Source of the DNA: Psychromonas sp030397575 | Lineage (GTDB): Bacteria > Pseudomonadota > Gammaproteobacteria > Enterobacterales > Psychromonadaceae | Strand: one strand, 5' to 3' | Assembly (NCBI RefSeq): GCF_046250175.1 | Contig: NZ_CP176468.1 | DNA: 64,000 bases | In this document: positions 53,229 through 62,371 of the stretch, piece by piece | How positions within the stretch are numbered: the stretch's first letter is position 1 | How the letters are laid out: each line of letters starts with the position of its first letter | Made by a program: the position numbers and the translations under genes | Notes under the pieces: generated by a model | What the model saw: the letters and a program-made list of their open reading frames with translations, nothing else | Told to the model about the DNA's origin: nothing | Database searches by the model: none

Positions 53229-55691
53229 ATGACACAAAAAAGCAATTTATTAAGTGACAAAAAATTAGAGCAGATTGCGGCTGGTAAAATGTGGGACTTT
53301 CATGGTGGTGTGCACCCTGAACAAAACAAATTACAAAGTAACCAAAGTGCAATTACCGACGCAGGTATTCCTGAAGAGTTGATCATTGCTGTTGAGCAAA
53401 AAGGTCATATTCCCCAATTACTAGTAGAAATAGGCGATACGGTATTAAAAGGCCAACCCTTAACTAAAGTATACGGCGCGTTAGTAGTACAACATGCTAG
53501 TAGCTCTGGTGTGGTCAAAGCCATTGAACCAAGAACTGACTGCCACCCTTCTGGTCTGCCTGTGTTATCAATAGTGATTGAGACCGATGGTTTAGATAGA
53601 CCTTTCCCTACTCAAGGATTTAGTGACTATCGCCAAGAGATGGCAGCAACCTTAATCGAAGCAACTCAACAAGCCGGTATTGTTGGCTTGGGTGGTGCAG
53701 GTTTTGCTACACATTTAAAATTAGCACACAGTGAAAATCGCCTGTTAATCATCAATGCCATTGAATGTGAACCTTACATCACTGCCGATGATCGTTTAAT
53801 TCAAGAACATGCTGACGAAATAATTGAAGGCATTAATATACTGCAACACATATTGCAGCCTAAATTAACGATATTTGCAGTGGAAGATAATAAACCGGAA
53901 GCCATTGAAGCATTCACTAAGTCATTGCAGAGCATACCCGGTGCTGCTGATAATATCCTATTACGTGTTATTCCAACTCGCTATCCATCGGGTAGTGCTA
54001 AACAACTGATTGAAGTGTTAACGGGAGAGCAAACGCCAATCAATAAACACTCTTCAGAGTTAGGCATCTCTATGTTTAACGTAGGAACAGCCTTTGCCGT
54101 TAAAGAAGCGATCATCAATGGTAAACCACTCGTTTCTCGTATTGTCACCATTACCGGCGATGCTTTTGCACGTAAAGGCAATGCTAGCGTGCGCATTGGT
54201 ACACCAATTCAACATTTGCTAGATACTTACTGGTTGAATGCACTGCATCATCAACAACTGATCATTGGCGGCCCGATGATGGGCTTTACCGTCAGCGATC
54301 CAGGTATGCCAGTGTCAAAAACCTGTAACTGCATTCTTGCTCCTACTGAGAAAGAGTTACCTCAGCCAGAGCCTGAAATGAACTGTATTCGTTGTAGTGA
54401 ATGTGCTGAAGCCTGCCCAGTAGAACTATTACCACAGCAGTTACTTTGGTACTCACAGAGCGAAGACCATAAAAAGTTAGAAGAATATGATTTATCTGCC
54501 TGTATCGAATGTGGAGCCTGTGCTTTTGTTTGCCCAAGTCATATTCCATTAGTTGAATATTACCGCGTCTCTAAATCACAAATTAAAGCCGCTAAGTTCG
54601 AAGCAGAAAAGGCTGCTATTGCACGTAAACGCCATGAAGATAGAGAGTTACGTTTAGAGACTGAAAAACAGCAACGTCAATTAAAACACAAATTAGCAGC
54701 TGAAAAACGTAAACAACAAATGCAAGATAAGACTGGTGGCGAAGACTTAGTAGCCGCAGCCCTAGCCCGTGCTAAAGCCAAAAAACAAGCGAATAATGAA
54801 GCTTCAGCAGAGTCAAGCAGCAAACCGACGGCAGCTAATAGTCAAGTGGCAGCAGCCATTGCCCGCGCTAAAGCTAAAAAACAAGCCGCTGCAGAATCAA
54901 CACCTGCTGAAACTGAAGCAGATCCGAAAAAAGCTGCAGTTGCCGCGGCCATTGAGCGCGCTAAAGCCAAGAAACAAGCTGCTGCAGAATCTACAGCAAC
55001 AGAAGCTGAAGCAGATCCGAAAAAAGCAGCAGTTGCCGCAGCCATTGCTCGCGCTAAAGCCAAGAAACAAGCTGCTACAGAATCTACAGCAACAGAAACT
55101 GAAGTAGATCCGAAAAAAGCTGCAATCGCGGCAGCAGTTGCTCGCGCTAAAGCTAAAAAACAAGCAGCAGAAACTAAAGATCAACAAGTGACAACAGATG
55201 CGCCAGAAAATGATGTTAAAGTTGAAGCAGAAGCCGATCCAAAAAAAGCTGCAATCGCGGCAGCAGTTGCTCGCGCTAAAGCTAAAAAACAAGCAGCAGA
55301 AGCTAAAGAACAACAAGTAACAACAGATGCGCCAGAAAATGACGTTAAAGTTGAAGCAGAAGCCGATCCCAAAAAAGCCGCAATCGCTGCAGCAGTTGCT
55401 CGTGCTAAAGCTAAAAAACAAGCAGCAGAAACTAAAGATCAACAAGTCACAACCGATGCGCCAGAAAATGACGTTAAAGTTGAAGCAGAAGTCGATCCCA
55501 AAAAAGCCGCAATCGCTGCAGCAGTTGCTCGTGCTAAAGCCAAGAAACAGGCGGCAGCAGAAGCCGCATCACAAAGGGACTCTGTACCAACAGAGTCAGC
55601 AGAAGAAAAAACTGTGGACGACAAAAAATCCAGAATAGCGGCAGCCATTGCCAAAGCAAAAGCGAAAAAACAGGCAGAGAAGGATCAATAA
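53229..55691 (+). CDS. rnfC: Rnf complex subunit RnfC with long Ala/Lys repeat tail
   Basis: 820 aa from the ATG at 53229, one base after the rnfB stop; the frame opens further upstream at 53091, but those residues read through rnfB. SLBB-like and FMN/NADH-binding core (GGVHPEQNKLQS, VGLGGAGFATHLKLAHS, INAIECEPYITADDR), then two 4Fe-4S clusters (CIRCSECAEACPVELLP; CIECGACAFVCPSHIPL) ending near residue 445. The last ~370 residues are a charged helical tail of repeated A-R-A-K-A-K-K-Q units. E. coli RsxC (740 aa) has a similar but shorter tail. Confidence 0.95.
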   Translation: MTQKSNLLSDKKLEQIAAGKMWDFHGGVHPEQNKLQSNQSAITDAGIPEELIIAVEQKGHIPQLLVEIGDTVLKGQPLTKVYGALVVQHASSSGVVKAIEPRTDCHPSGLPVLSIVIETDGLDRPFPTQGFSDYRQEMAATLIEATQQAGIVGLGGAGFATHLKLAHSENRLLIINAIECEPYITADDRLIQEHADEIIEGINILQHILQPKLTIFAVEDNKPEAIEAFTKSLQSIPGAADNILLRVIPTRYPSGSAKQLIEVLTGEQTPINKHSSELGISMFNVGTAFAVKEAIINGKPLVSRIVTITGDAFARKGNASVRIGTPIQHLLDTYWLNALHHQQLIIGGPMMGFTVSDPGMPVSKTCNCILAPTEKELPQPEPEMNCIRCSECAEACPVELLPQQLLWYSQSEDHKKLEEYDLSACIECGACAFVCPSHIPLVEYYRVSKSQIKAAKFEAEKAAIARKRHEDRELRLETEKQQRQLKHKLAAEKRKQQMQDKTGGEDLVAAALARAKAKKQANNEASAESSSKPTAANSQVAAAIARAKAKKQAAAESTPAETEADPKKAAVAAAIERAKAKKQAAAESTATEAEADPKKAAVAAAIARAKAKKQAATESTATETEVDPKKAAIAAAVARAKAKKQAAETKDQQVTTDAPENDVKVEAEADPKKAAIAAAVARAKAKKQAAEAKEQQVTTDAPENDVKVEAEADPKKAAIAAAVARAKAKKQAAETKDQQVTTDAPENDVKVEAEVDPKKAAIAAAVARAKAKKQAAAEAASQRDSVPTESAEEKTVDDKKSRIAAAIAKAKAKKQAEKDQ
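54921..55622 (+). repeat. In-frame 93- and 129-bp tandem repeats in rnfC
   Basis: The codons for D-P-K-K-A-A recur at 54921, 55014, 55107, 55236, 55365 and 55494. Spacing is 93, 93, 129, 129 and 129 bp (31 or 43 codons), so two repeat sizes run in series without breaking the frame. The longer unit adds QQVTTDAPENDVKVEAE. DNA identity between the 129-bp units is high, pointing to recent unequal crossing-over or slippage. Confidence 0.92.
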
Positions 55692-55694
55692 GTT

Positions 55695-56750
55695 ATGGCA
55701 TTTTTCAGTTCGACCTCACCACACCAGCGCATAAAACGCCGTACGCCTGAAATCATGAAAATGGTTGTGTTGGCCTTATTGCCTGGCGTCCTTGTGCATA
55801 GTTACTTGTTTGGGTTAGGTATCTATGTGCAGATCGCGCTGGCTATTGCGACAGCCGTTGCATCAGAAGCTATTTTTCTTACATTACGTAAGCGCCCTTT
55901 TATTAATAGCATTAAGGATTATACAGCGATTGTCACCGCCATGTTATTAGCGATCTCTATCCCTTCGCTTGCACCATGGTGGGTGATCGTTATTGGTACA
56001 GCCTTTTCTATTATCATAGTAAAACAACTCTACGGTGGGCTTGGGCAAAATATTTTTAACCCAGCCATGGCTGGTTATGTCTTATTATTAATTTCATTTC
56101 CAGTACAAATGACAGCTTGGTTGCCTATTGAATCAATGCAAGCATTTCCAGTGACCATCAAGGATACATTGAGTTTAATCTTCACTGGTTACAGTATTGA
56201 TGGGTATAGCGTCACGCAAATTAAGACATCAATTGATGGTTTTACCTTAGCGACGCCATTAGAAACTATCCGTAATGCCCTACACGTAGGTGACACGATT
56301 TCTGAAACACTGAAAACCACATTATTCAGTCCAGATTCATTACAAGGGAGTCAATGGGTTAACTTAGCCTTCTTAGTAGGCGGACTTTACCTGCTCAAAA
56401 AACAAGTGATTTTATGGTACATTCCAGCGAGTTTCTTAGTGGGTATGATTGTTTTCTCTTTCATTCCTTTTGCAACGGATCCTGAGTTGTTCCCTTCTCC
56501 GCTTTATCATTTATTCTCAGGGGCGACCATGTTAGGTGCCTTCTTCATTTTAACCGACCCTGTCACCGCCAGCACAACAGTGAAAGGACGCATCGCCTAT
56601 GGTTTATTATGTGCATTATTAGTGGTGATTATTCGTGATTTTGGTGGTTACCCTGACGCAGTAGCTTTTGCAGTTTTATTAGCAAACATATGTGTGCCAT
56701 TAATTGATTATTACACCAAACCTAAAGTTTATGGGAGAAGACGCTCATGA
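55695..56750 (+). CDS. rnfD: Rnf complex subunit RnfD
   Basis: 351 aa, about ten membrane segments; paralogue of NqrB. YGGLGQNIFNPAMAGYVLLL is the family signature. The flavinylated Thr is in DGFTLATPLETIRNA (about residue 180), though as T-L-A-T rather than S-G-A-T. FFILTDPVTASTTVKGRIAY near the C-terminus. Overlaps rnfG by ATGA-type spacing (56747). Confidence 0.96.
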   Translation: MAFFSSTSPHQRIKRRTPEIMKMVVLALLPGVLVHSYLFGLGIYVQIALAIATAVASEAIFLTLRKRPFINSIKDYTAIVTAMLLAISIPSLAPWWVIVIGTAFSIIIVKQLYGGLGQNIFNPAMAGYVLLLISFPVQMTAWLPIESMQAFPVTIKDTLSLIFTGYSIDGYSVTQIKTSIDGFTLATPLETIRNALHVGDTISETLKTTLFSPDSLQGSQWVNLAFLVGGLYLLKKQVILWYIPASFLVGMIVFSFIPFATDPELFPSPLYHLFSGATMLGAFFILTDPVTASTTVKGRIAYGLLCALLVVIIRDFGGYPDAVAFAVLLANICVPLIDYYTKPKVYGRRRS

Positions 56751-57382
56751 TGATGCCAGCAATTAGCCGTAACGCGCTATTACTCGGTATATTTGCAGTA
56801 CTTTGTACAGGTGCAATCGCCCTAGTAAATGTATTAACGCAACCTGTGATTCAACAACAGGAACAAATTGCCTTACAAAACAATATTAATGAATTAATCA
56901 AACCTGATCGTTATGATAATAACATCATTGAAAGTTGCTTTACCGTTGTCGACAATCAGTTATTAGGTGACGCGACTCCTAAACAAGTGTTTATCGCCAA
57001 GCAATATAACCAGCCTGTTGCCGCTTTAATTCAAACCAGTACCTTTAAAGGTTACTCCGGTGAAATTAAGTTATTAGTGGGAATTTATGCCGACGGTACA
57101 GTGGCAGGAGTGCGTATTAATAGCCATACGGAAACACCTGGATTAGGCGATAAAATACAAACTAACAAGTCAGATTGGATCTATTCATTCGATGGTAGTG
57201 ACTACCAAGCAGAACAAGATGCTAAGTGGGAAGTGAAAAAGAATGGTGGAAGCTTTGATGCCTTTACTGGAGCGACTATCACGCCACGTGCAGTGGTATT
57301 TGCCGTTAAAAATACACTCATGTATTTTAACCAACATAAATCAACTTTATTCAATACTGAAGCAACTTGTGGAGACCTGTAA
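56747..57382 (+). CDS. rnfG: Rnf complex subunit RnfG
   Basis: 211 aa. One N-terminal membrane segment and a periplasmic FMN domain. Covalent FMN Thr in FDAFTGATITPRAVVFAV (about residue 175). SHTETPGLGDKIQTNKSDWI is the conserved block shared with NqrC. Start overlaps rnfD by 4 bp; stop overlaps rnfE by 1 bp. Confidence 0.96.
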   Translation: MMMPAISRNALLLGIFAVLCTGAIALVNVLTQPVIQQQEQIALQNNINELIKPDRYDNNIIESCFTVVDNQLLGDATPKQVFIAKQYNQPVAALIQTSTFKGYSGEIKLLVGIYADGTVAGVRINSHTETPGLGDKIQTNKSDWIYSFDGSDYQAEQDAKWEVKKNGGSFDAFTGATITPRAVVFAVKNTLMYFNQHKSTLFNTEATCGDL

Positions 57383-58110
57383 TGACACAAGAAAACAAGG
57401 CTAATGCCACTATCGCGAATGATATGACGGAAGAGATAGATGCAGGAGAAGTTGCACCCCAAGCAAGCGATGCGGCTGTTTATAAAGACCTGAGCCTACA
57501 AGGCTTATGGAAAAATAATCCAGGCATAGTCCAGTTACTGGGGTTATGTCCATTACTGGCGGTGACCAACACCTTAACCAATGCGCTTGGTTTAGGCTTA
57601 GCAACATTATTTGTAGTGATCGCGTCTAATATATTAATTTCATTAATCAGACACCATGTTCCAAAGGCTATCCGTATTCCGGTATTTGTATTAATCATTG
57701 CCTCTTTAGTAAGCTGTATTCAATTATTAATGAATGCTTATACTTACCAACTTTACCTGTCGCTAGGTATCTTCATTCCATTAATTGTAACCAACTGTAT
57801 GATCATTGGTCGTGCTGAAGCATTTGCCTCAAAAAACAGCGTTAAACATTCTGCCTTTGATGGCTTGATGATGGGCTTAGGTTTCACCGCCGTATTAATC
57901 ATATTAGGCGCAGCACGTGAAGTGTTAGCGCAAGGAACACTATTTGATGGTATAGAAACCTTATTGGGCGACTGGGCAAGCTTTATGACCATTAGCCTGT
58001 ACAATACAGACACTAGCTTTTTAATTGCAGCATTACCACCAGGTGCTTTTATCCTGATGGGCTTAATCATCGCCTTTAAAAACAGCATTGATAACCTATT
58101 GAAAAAATAA
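57382..58110 (+). CDS. rnfE: Rnf complex subunit RnfE
   Basis: 242 aa from the ATG at 57382 (TAATG overlap with rnfG; the frame also opens at 57367). Six membrane segments; paralogue of NqrD. NPGIVQLLGLCPLLAVTNTL and LIVTNCMIIGRAEAFASKNS carry the cysteines. A ~30-residue polar N-terminal extension precedes the first conserved block and is longer than in E. coli RsxE. Followed by nth with a 1-bp overlap. Confidence 0.95.
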   Translation: MTQENKANATIANDMTEEIDAGEVAPQASDAAVYKDLSLQGLWKNNPGIVQLLGLCPLLAVTNTLTNALGLGLATLFVVIASNILISLIRHHVPKAIRIPVFVLIIASLVSCIQLLMNAYTYQLYLSLGIFIPLIVTNCMIIGRAEAFASKNSVKHSAFDGLMMGLGFTAVLIILGAAREVLAQGTLFDGIETLLGDWASFMTISLYNTDTSFLIAALPPGAFILMGLIIAFKNSIDNLLKK

Positions 58111-58742
58111 TGAATACTATAAAACGTAAACAAATTTTAACCCGTTTAAGAGACAACAACCCTCACCCAGAGACAGAGCTAAACTTCAGCTCTCCCTTTG
58201 AGTTATTAGTTGCCGTCACTCTCTCAGCGCAAGCAACAGACGTCAGTGTCAACAAAGCCACTGATAAACTGTTTCCCGTCGCCAACACACCAGAAGCTAT
58301 TTACGCACTAGGGGTTGATGGGCTAAAAAACTACATTAGAACCATTGGCTTATATAACAGTAAAGCCGAAAATGTCATTAAAGCGTGTAAGATGTTAATC
58401 GACCTTCATAACAGTGAAGTACCGCAAGACAGAGACGCACTTGTCGCCTTACCAGGCGTTGGTAGAAAAACAGCTAACGTCGTTTTAAACACCGCCTTTG
58501 GTTGGCCAACCATTGCTGTCGATACACATATCTTCCGTGTTTCTAACCGCACTAAGTTAGCCATGGGCAAGAATGTTGATGATGTAGAAAAAAAGCTGTT
58601 AAAAGTTGTTCCAGCGGAATTCAAAGTAGATGTACATCACTGGTTAATATTACATGGGCGTTATACCTGTATTGCTAGAAAACCACGCTGCGGCTCATGC
58701 TTAATAGAAGACCTATGTGAGTTTAAAGATAAAACTGATTAA
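58110..58742 (+). CDS. nth: Endonuclease III
   Basis: 210 aa (E. coli 211). Removes oxidised pyrimidines and nicks the abasic site. Helix-hairpin-helix LPGVGRKTANVVLNTAFG with catalytic Lys (about residue 120), catalytic Asp in VDTHIFRVSNR, and the 4Fe-4S motif C-x6-C-x2-C-x5-C in CIARKPRCGSCLIEDLC. Overlaps rnfE by TAATG. From 58497 to near the stop, the DNA is duplicated at 62372, with a slightly different C-terminus (here EFKDKTD). Confidence 0.97.
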   Translation: MNTIKRKQILTRLRDNNPHPETELNFSSPFELLVAVTLSAQATDVSVNKATDKLFPVANTPEAIYALGVDGLKNYIRTIGLYNSKAENVIKACKMLIDLHNSEVPQDRDALVALPGVGRKTANVVLNTAFGWPTIAVDTHIFRVSNRTKLAMGKNVDDVEKKLLKVVPAEFKVDVHHWLILHGRYTCIARKPRCGSCLIEDLCEFKDKTD

Positions 58743-58760
58743 GTATCACACAAACGTTTG

Positions 58761-59531
58761 TTAGTGTTTAAATTTCCCTTGTTTTAAAAAGTGAATAGTT
58801 TGTTCTGCAACCTCCAAATCGTATCGCATTTGCGTATGAGTGACTTCTATCTCGATAAAGTCACTCATACTTTTTAGCTTTGTTGATTCTACCGACACCA
58901 ATCCGTCATTTGGTCCGATAAAATATTCACTGGTTAGGCTAGAGGCTTTAGTCCCTGCAATAATGCCTAAGTTGACGTCTATCTCTTCAAGGTTACTGCC
59001 TAAACTATTTTCACCTGTCATTAATGCAGTGCTTATTTCACCGCCTATTTTCATTAACCAAGAATCACTTAAGTAATCAGCGAACTCGCTACCTGTATTA
59101 GGAGTTCCCATCAGTACAATTTCACCGATATTTTGATTAATTAGACTGTCTTTGTTTTCTTGCAAATAAGATCTTATAACCAATCCACCAAGAGAGTGTC
59201 CAACAAAATGTGCTTTATTAGCATTTTGCAAACATGCGTCTATTTGCTTGCTAGTTTCAGTTAAAACACTTTCAATGCTTTCACCTATGGTCGCATAATC
59301 TAGCGTACAAACACGATAATTTGCGTCTTCTAATCTTTGCTCTAACCGCCACATGGCCCAATCACTTCGGCCTAACCCATGAGCAAGCACAACAAGTTCT
59401 TTATCTAATTGATATGAGGTGTATTTTACTTCCGAGTTAGCACAGCCTGTCACTAACAAAAGTGTCAGTAGCACAATTTTAATTGATATTGTACCGCTCG
59501 CAAGTTGTAAAATTACGTTCTTTGCTATCAT
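58761..59531 (-). CDS. Lipase/alpha-beta hydrolase, predicted lipoprotein
   Basis: 256 aa from the ATG at 59531 (AGGA 6 bp upstream; a GTG at 59555 is also in frame). Signal with lipobox LVTGC at about residue 29, so a lipoprotein. Alpha/beta hydrolase fold: oxyanion loop LVVLAHGLGRSDWAMW, nucleophile elbow VGHSLGGLVIRS (Ser), acid in PNDGLVSVES, and His in EVTHTQM. Like YfbB/EstA-type small lipases. Ends 19 bp after the nth stop in convergent orientation; starts 9 bp after the broken gene upstream. Confidence 0.85.
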   Translation of the reverse strand: MIAKNVILQLASGTISIKIVLLTLLLVTGCANSEVKYTSYQLDKELVVLAHGLGRSDWAMWRLEQRLEDANYRVCTLDYATIGESIESVLTETSKQIDACLQNANKAHFVGHSLGGLVIRSYLQENKDSLINQNIGEIVLMGTPNTGSEFADYLSDSWLMKIGGEISTALMTGENSLGSNLEEIDVNLGIIAGTKASSLTSEYFIGPNDGLVSVESTKLKSMSDFIEIEVTHTQMRYDLEVAEQTIHFLKQGKFKH

Positions 59532-59539
59532 ACAGTTTC

Positions 59540-60262
59540 CTAATTTTTTACACACCTAACCGAAAACATAAACGACTTTGTTAGTTTCGCTCGACGAATT
59601 TGTCCTTTATGTGAATTCCACCAAGAATAAGCAAGCGTTCTAGCAAACGCCTTTTTCTCACTAGCGCTAGTGCTGGTCCAAAATTCGGTATACATTCCTT
59701 GTGTGATATACCAACTCCCTAGTTTCACCCCTGCTGGAGTTGCAGAGAAATTAAACTTGTTAACCAGTGATTGGTCAAATTGCTTAAATAACGTATTTGG
59801 TTGTTCTGCTTTTAATGCAATAGCAATATCATTTTTACCTCGCCAGCCTAATGTATTTAGTTCTGACTCCTCAATACCTATGGCTTTTTCTAACTCTTGC
59901 CAATCTTCGTCAGAGGCTACCCGCCAGCCTTCAGGGCAAAGGTTGCGTTTGTCGCTAACATCTTTCCAATCATATAGGCGGCCATATTTAGTAAGTTTGT
60001 TTTCATCATCATCTGGTATATACCCAGTGCTAACCTATGAGCCGTCTTGAAATTTGGTAACCCTTAAATTTTCCGCCAACCACGTTTGTTTGCCTATGGT
60101 TAATGTTCGGTATTCATTGCTTTCACTATCTAACACTTTACCGACTGAAGTCTTATCTATTAAATGAGTTTCGAATGAGCTATTTAACTCACCTGTTGAG
60201 CTACGACCTGTTGATGTTGCCATTATCATACCTATACCGAACATATAAATGAGTGTTTTCAA
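59540..60262 (-). pseudogene. Fibrobacter succinogenes major-domain protein, broken by one TAG
   Basis: A single 241-codon frame from a TTG start (60262) to the TAG at 59540, interrupted at codon 76 by an in-frame TAG (60035-60037). Before it: signal peptide and TIGKQTWLAENLRVTKFQDG. After it: YGRLYDWKDVSDKRNLCPEGWRVASDEDW and FWTSTSA, then C in FSVRCVKN. Together these are one Fibrobacter-succinogenes-major (TIGR02145-type) domain. The frame is intact on both sides, so one base change made the stop. A recent pseudogene or read-through are both possible. Confidence 0.8.
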
Positions 60263-60291
60263 TAACTTTCCCTTCTAACAAACTCGATGAT

Positions 60292-61242
60292 CTAAATCTG
60301 CCAATTGTGTGATGTTTCATTTTCAGACAACTTCCACAATTTAGTTAACACCTCATCGTCTAAAACAAATGACTCAAGCTTGCATTCGCCTACTGGACCA
60401 CCAAAATTCAAAAGTCCCGTTGGACCGTAGTAAGCTCTTTGCTCGAGGTCATTCGCCGTTGCACACATCACTTCTGGGTACGCACCCTTTCTTGCGGATT
60501 GAGCCACCCCTAACTTCACCATAATCGACCAAGACAGTCGCGTAGCTAAACTAGCATTGTCTCGAATTAACGACGTATTAGATGCTCCGGGGTGACAAAC
60601 AAAAACCTCGACTGATTTACCATGCTGTTTGATCTTATCTTGCAACTTATAGGCGAACATCATTTGAGCCAGCTTACTTTGGCTATAAACTTTGTTTGGA
60701 TTATAGTTTTTATCCCAGTTCATATCGTCAAATTGCATGGTTCTTAGCCCCATTTTATGCCCTTCACTAGACACAACTACGATACGGCCTTTTGATTCAT
60801 TTATTCTTTCAAACAACAGACCAGATAATAAAAAGTGACCGTAGTGATTAATACCTAACTGGCTTTCAAAGCCATCTACGGTTAGCTTCTGCTCCGCTAT
60901 TTGCGCGATAGCCCCATTACAAATCAATGCGTCAATTTTCGGCACTTTTTCATTAATTTCTAGCGCTGCTTTTCGAACTGATGCTAGCTCCGCCAAATCC
61001 ATTGTTATAAAACTTACCTTAGCATCATTGCCAAATTCGCTCTTTAAATCCACAATTGCCGCTTCAGATTTTTCAGGGTTACGATTCAACATAATTACCT
61101 GCGCACCTTTCGATAATAAAATACGCGTAGCTTGGAACCCTGCTCCTGTATTTGCCCCAGTAATTAGGTACGTTTTACCTACTAAAGAATCTAAGTGTTC
61201 TGGTGTCCAACCTTTTGGACCGAATTGATTTTCGCGAGTCAT
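60292..61242 (-). CDS. Short-chain dehydrogenase/reductase (retinol-dehydrogenase-like)
   Basis: 316 aa. Rossmann motif TGANTGAGFQATRILLSKG (T-G-x3-G-x-G at about residue 31), NAG-like LICNGAIAQ, catalytic Ser in IVVVSSEGH, and catalytic Y-x3-K in VYSQSKLAQMM. C-terminal YYGPTGLLNFGGPVGE is typical of WW-domain-oxidoreductase/retinol-dehydrogenase-like SDRs. Substrate unknown. Divergent from an AraC-type regulator gene 171 bp away that probably controls it. Confidence 0.88.
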   Translation of the reverse strand: MTRENQFGPKGWTPEHLDSLVGKTYLITGANTGAGFQATRILLSKGAQVIMLNRNPEKSEAAIVDLKSEFGNDAKVSFITMDLAELASVRKAALEINEKVPKIDALICNGAIAQIAEQKLTVDGFESQLGINHYGHFLLSGLLFERINESKGRIVVVSSEGHKMGLRTMQFDDMNWDKNYNPNKVYSQSKLAQMMFAYKLQDKIKQHGKSVEVFVCHPGASNTSLIRDNASLATRLSWSIMVKLGVAQSARKGAYPEVMCATANDLEQRAYYGPTGLLNFGGPVGECKLESFVLDDEVLTKLWKLSENETSHNWQI

Positions 61243-61413
61243 ATCTTAACCCTATTAGTTAAATTGCAACATTTACGTAACATGCACTATAAACTCATAC
61301 AAACTACTTAAATAGGCGAAAAACTCGCTAAAACATGCCTATTTATATCACCCAATTGAAACTGAGTATTGACGGTGTTAACGTTTGTTCATATTGAGTA
61401 TTGAGATTACACA

Positions 61414-62310
61414 ATGAATAAAGAGCAAATAGAACATATCATCAACCGAAAAATGACAACAAGTGGCCTAGTAGAAACAGGTATTCAAGGTGTGCAACTA
61501 TTTAAAGTAACCGAACCAATTCAGTGTGCCCCCGCTGTGTATGAACCATCAATAACAGCAATAGTTCGGGGTAGTAAAGAAGCGATATGGGGAGGAAATA
61601 AGCATATTTACGACAATAGCAAATATATATGCTGTACTATGTCGATGCCAATTGAGACAGGTACACCAGAAACCACACCAAATAGCCCACTATTAGGTGT
61701 TTATATTTCGTTAGATTCTAGGTTGATGACAGAATTGGCGTTAGAGATTGAAAGCACCAGAAACTCTTCTCGCGTATTCAAAACCGCAGCTACACCACAA
61801 GGCGTTACTACTGCGGCTTGGGATGCCGAATTTACAAATGCTCTATATCGGCTTTTACTATTGGACGAGCACTCGATGGACTTAGCGATCCTTGGAAAAA
61901 GTCGCTTACGCGAACTTTATTACGCAATATTAAAAGGCGAAGCTGGTAATTCGTTTACACGCGCGTTTGGCGTTGGTAATGAAATAGCTCGTTCTATTGA
62001 ATTTTTATCCTCTAATTTAGCAGAAACTATCACTATTGATGATTTAGCGGAATATATAGGCATGAGCCGTGCCGTGCTTCATCGTAAGTTTAAACAAGCA
62101 ACCAACATGTCCCCTATTCAATTTGTTAAGTCGATGCGACTTAATCACGCAGCAATGAATATTGCAAAAGGCACTAGTGTATATGTTGCAGCAATGGATG
62201 TTGGTTATATTAGTTCATCTCAATTTAGTCGTGAATTTAAAAGAATGTATGGCTTATCACCAAAGCAGTGGGCGAAATCAAAAGAAATGACTGAAAGTTC
62301 GGCGTTATAG
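61414..62310 (+). CDS. AraC family transcriptional regulator
   Basis: 298 aa. N-terminal AraC_N-type cupin (PF06719-like: VQLFKVTEPIQCAPAVYEPS, YICCTMSMPIETGTP), then the two helix-turn-helix units: ETITIDDLAEYIGMSRAVLHRKFKQATNMSPIQFV and VYVAAMDVGYISSSQFSREF, from about residue 205. This class often sits divergent to SDR or aldo-keto reductase genes and responds to their substrates. Divergent partner here is the SDR gene. Confidence 0.88.
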   Translation: MNKEQIEHIINRKMTTSGLVETGIQGVQLFKVTEPIQCAPAVYEPSITAIVRGSKEAIWGGNKHIYDNSKYICCTMSMPIETGTPETTPNSPLLGVYISLDSRLMTELALEIESTRNSSRVFKTAATPQGVTTAAWDAEFTNALYRLLLLDEHSMDLAILGKSRLRELYYAILKGEAGNSFTRAFGVGNEIARSIEFLSSNLAETITIDDLAEYIGMSRAVLHRKFKQATNMSPIQFVKSMRLNHAAMNIAKGTSVYVAAMDVGYISSSQFSREFKRMYGLSPKQWAKSKEMTESSAL

Positions 62311-62371
62311 TAAATTAATTCAATTAATAGCTAATTTGATACTGTTCAGTTGACATCTAGCCTTATTATCT

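Noticed and set aside
54921..55622. CRISPR-like regular repeats
   Set aside because: The repeats are in-frame coding units of 93 and 129 bp within rnfC with no distinct spacers.
54842..55654. Several frames opposite the rnfC tail (Ala-, Cys- or Phe-rich)
   Set aside because: They are mirror images of the low-complexity rnfC repeats and have no independent support.
58746..58766. Palindrome ACAAACGTTTGT after nth as an integron attC or att site
   Set aside because: No paired R/L core sites or long stem, and the sequence is absent at the other end of the duplicated segment.
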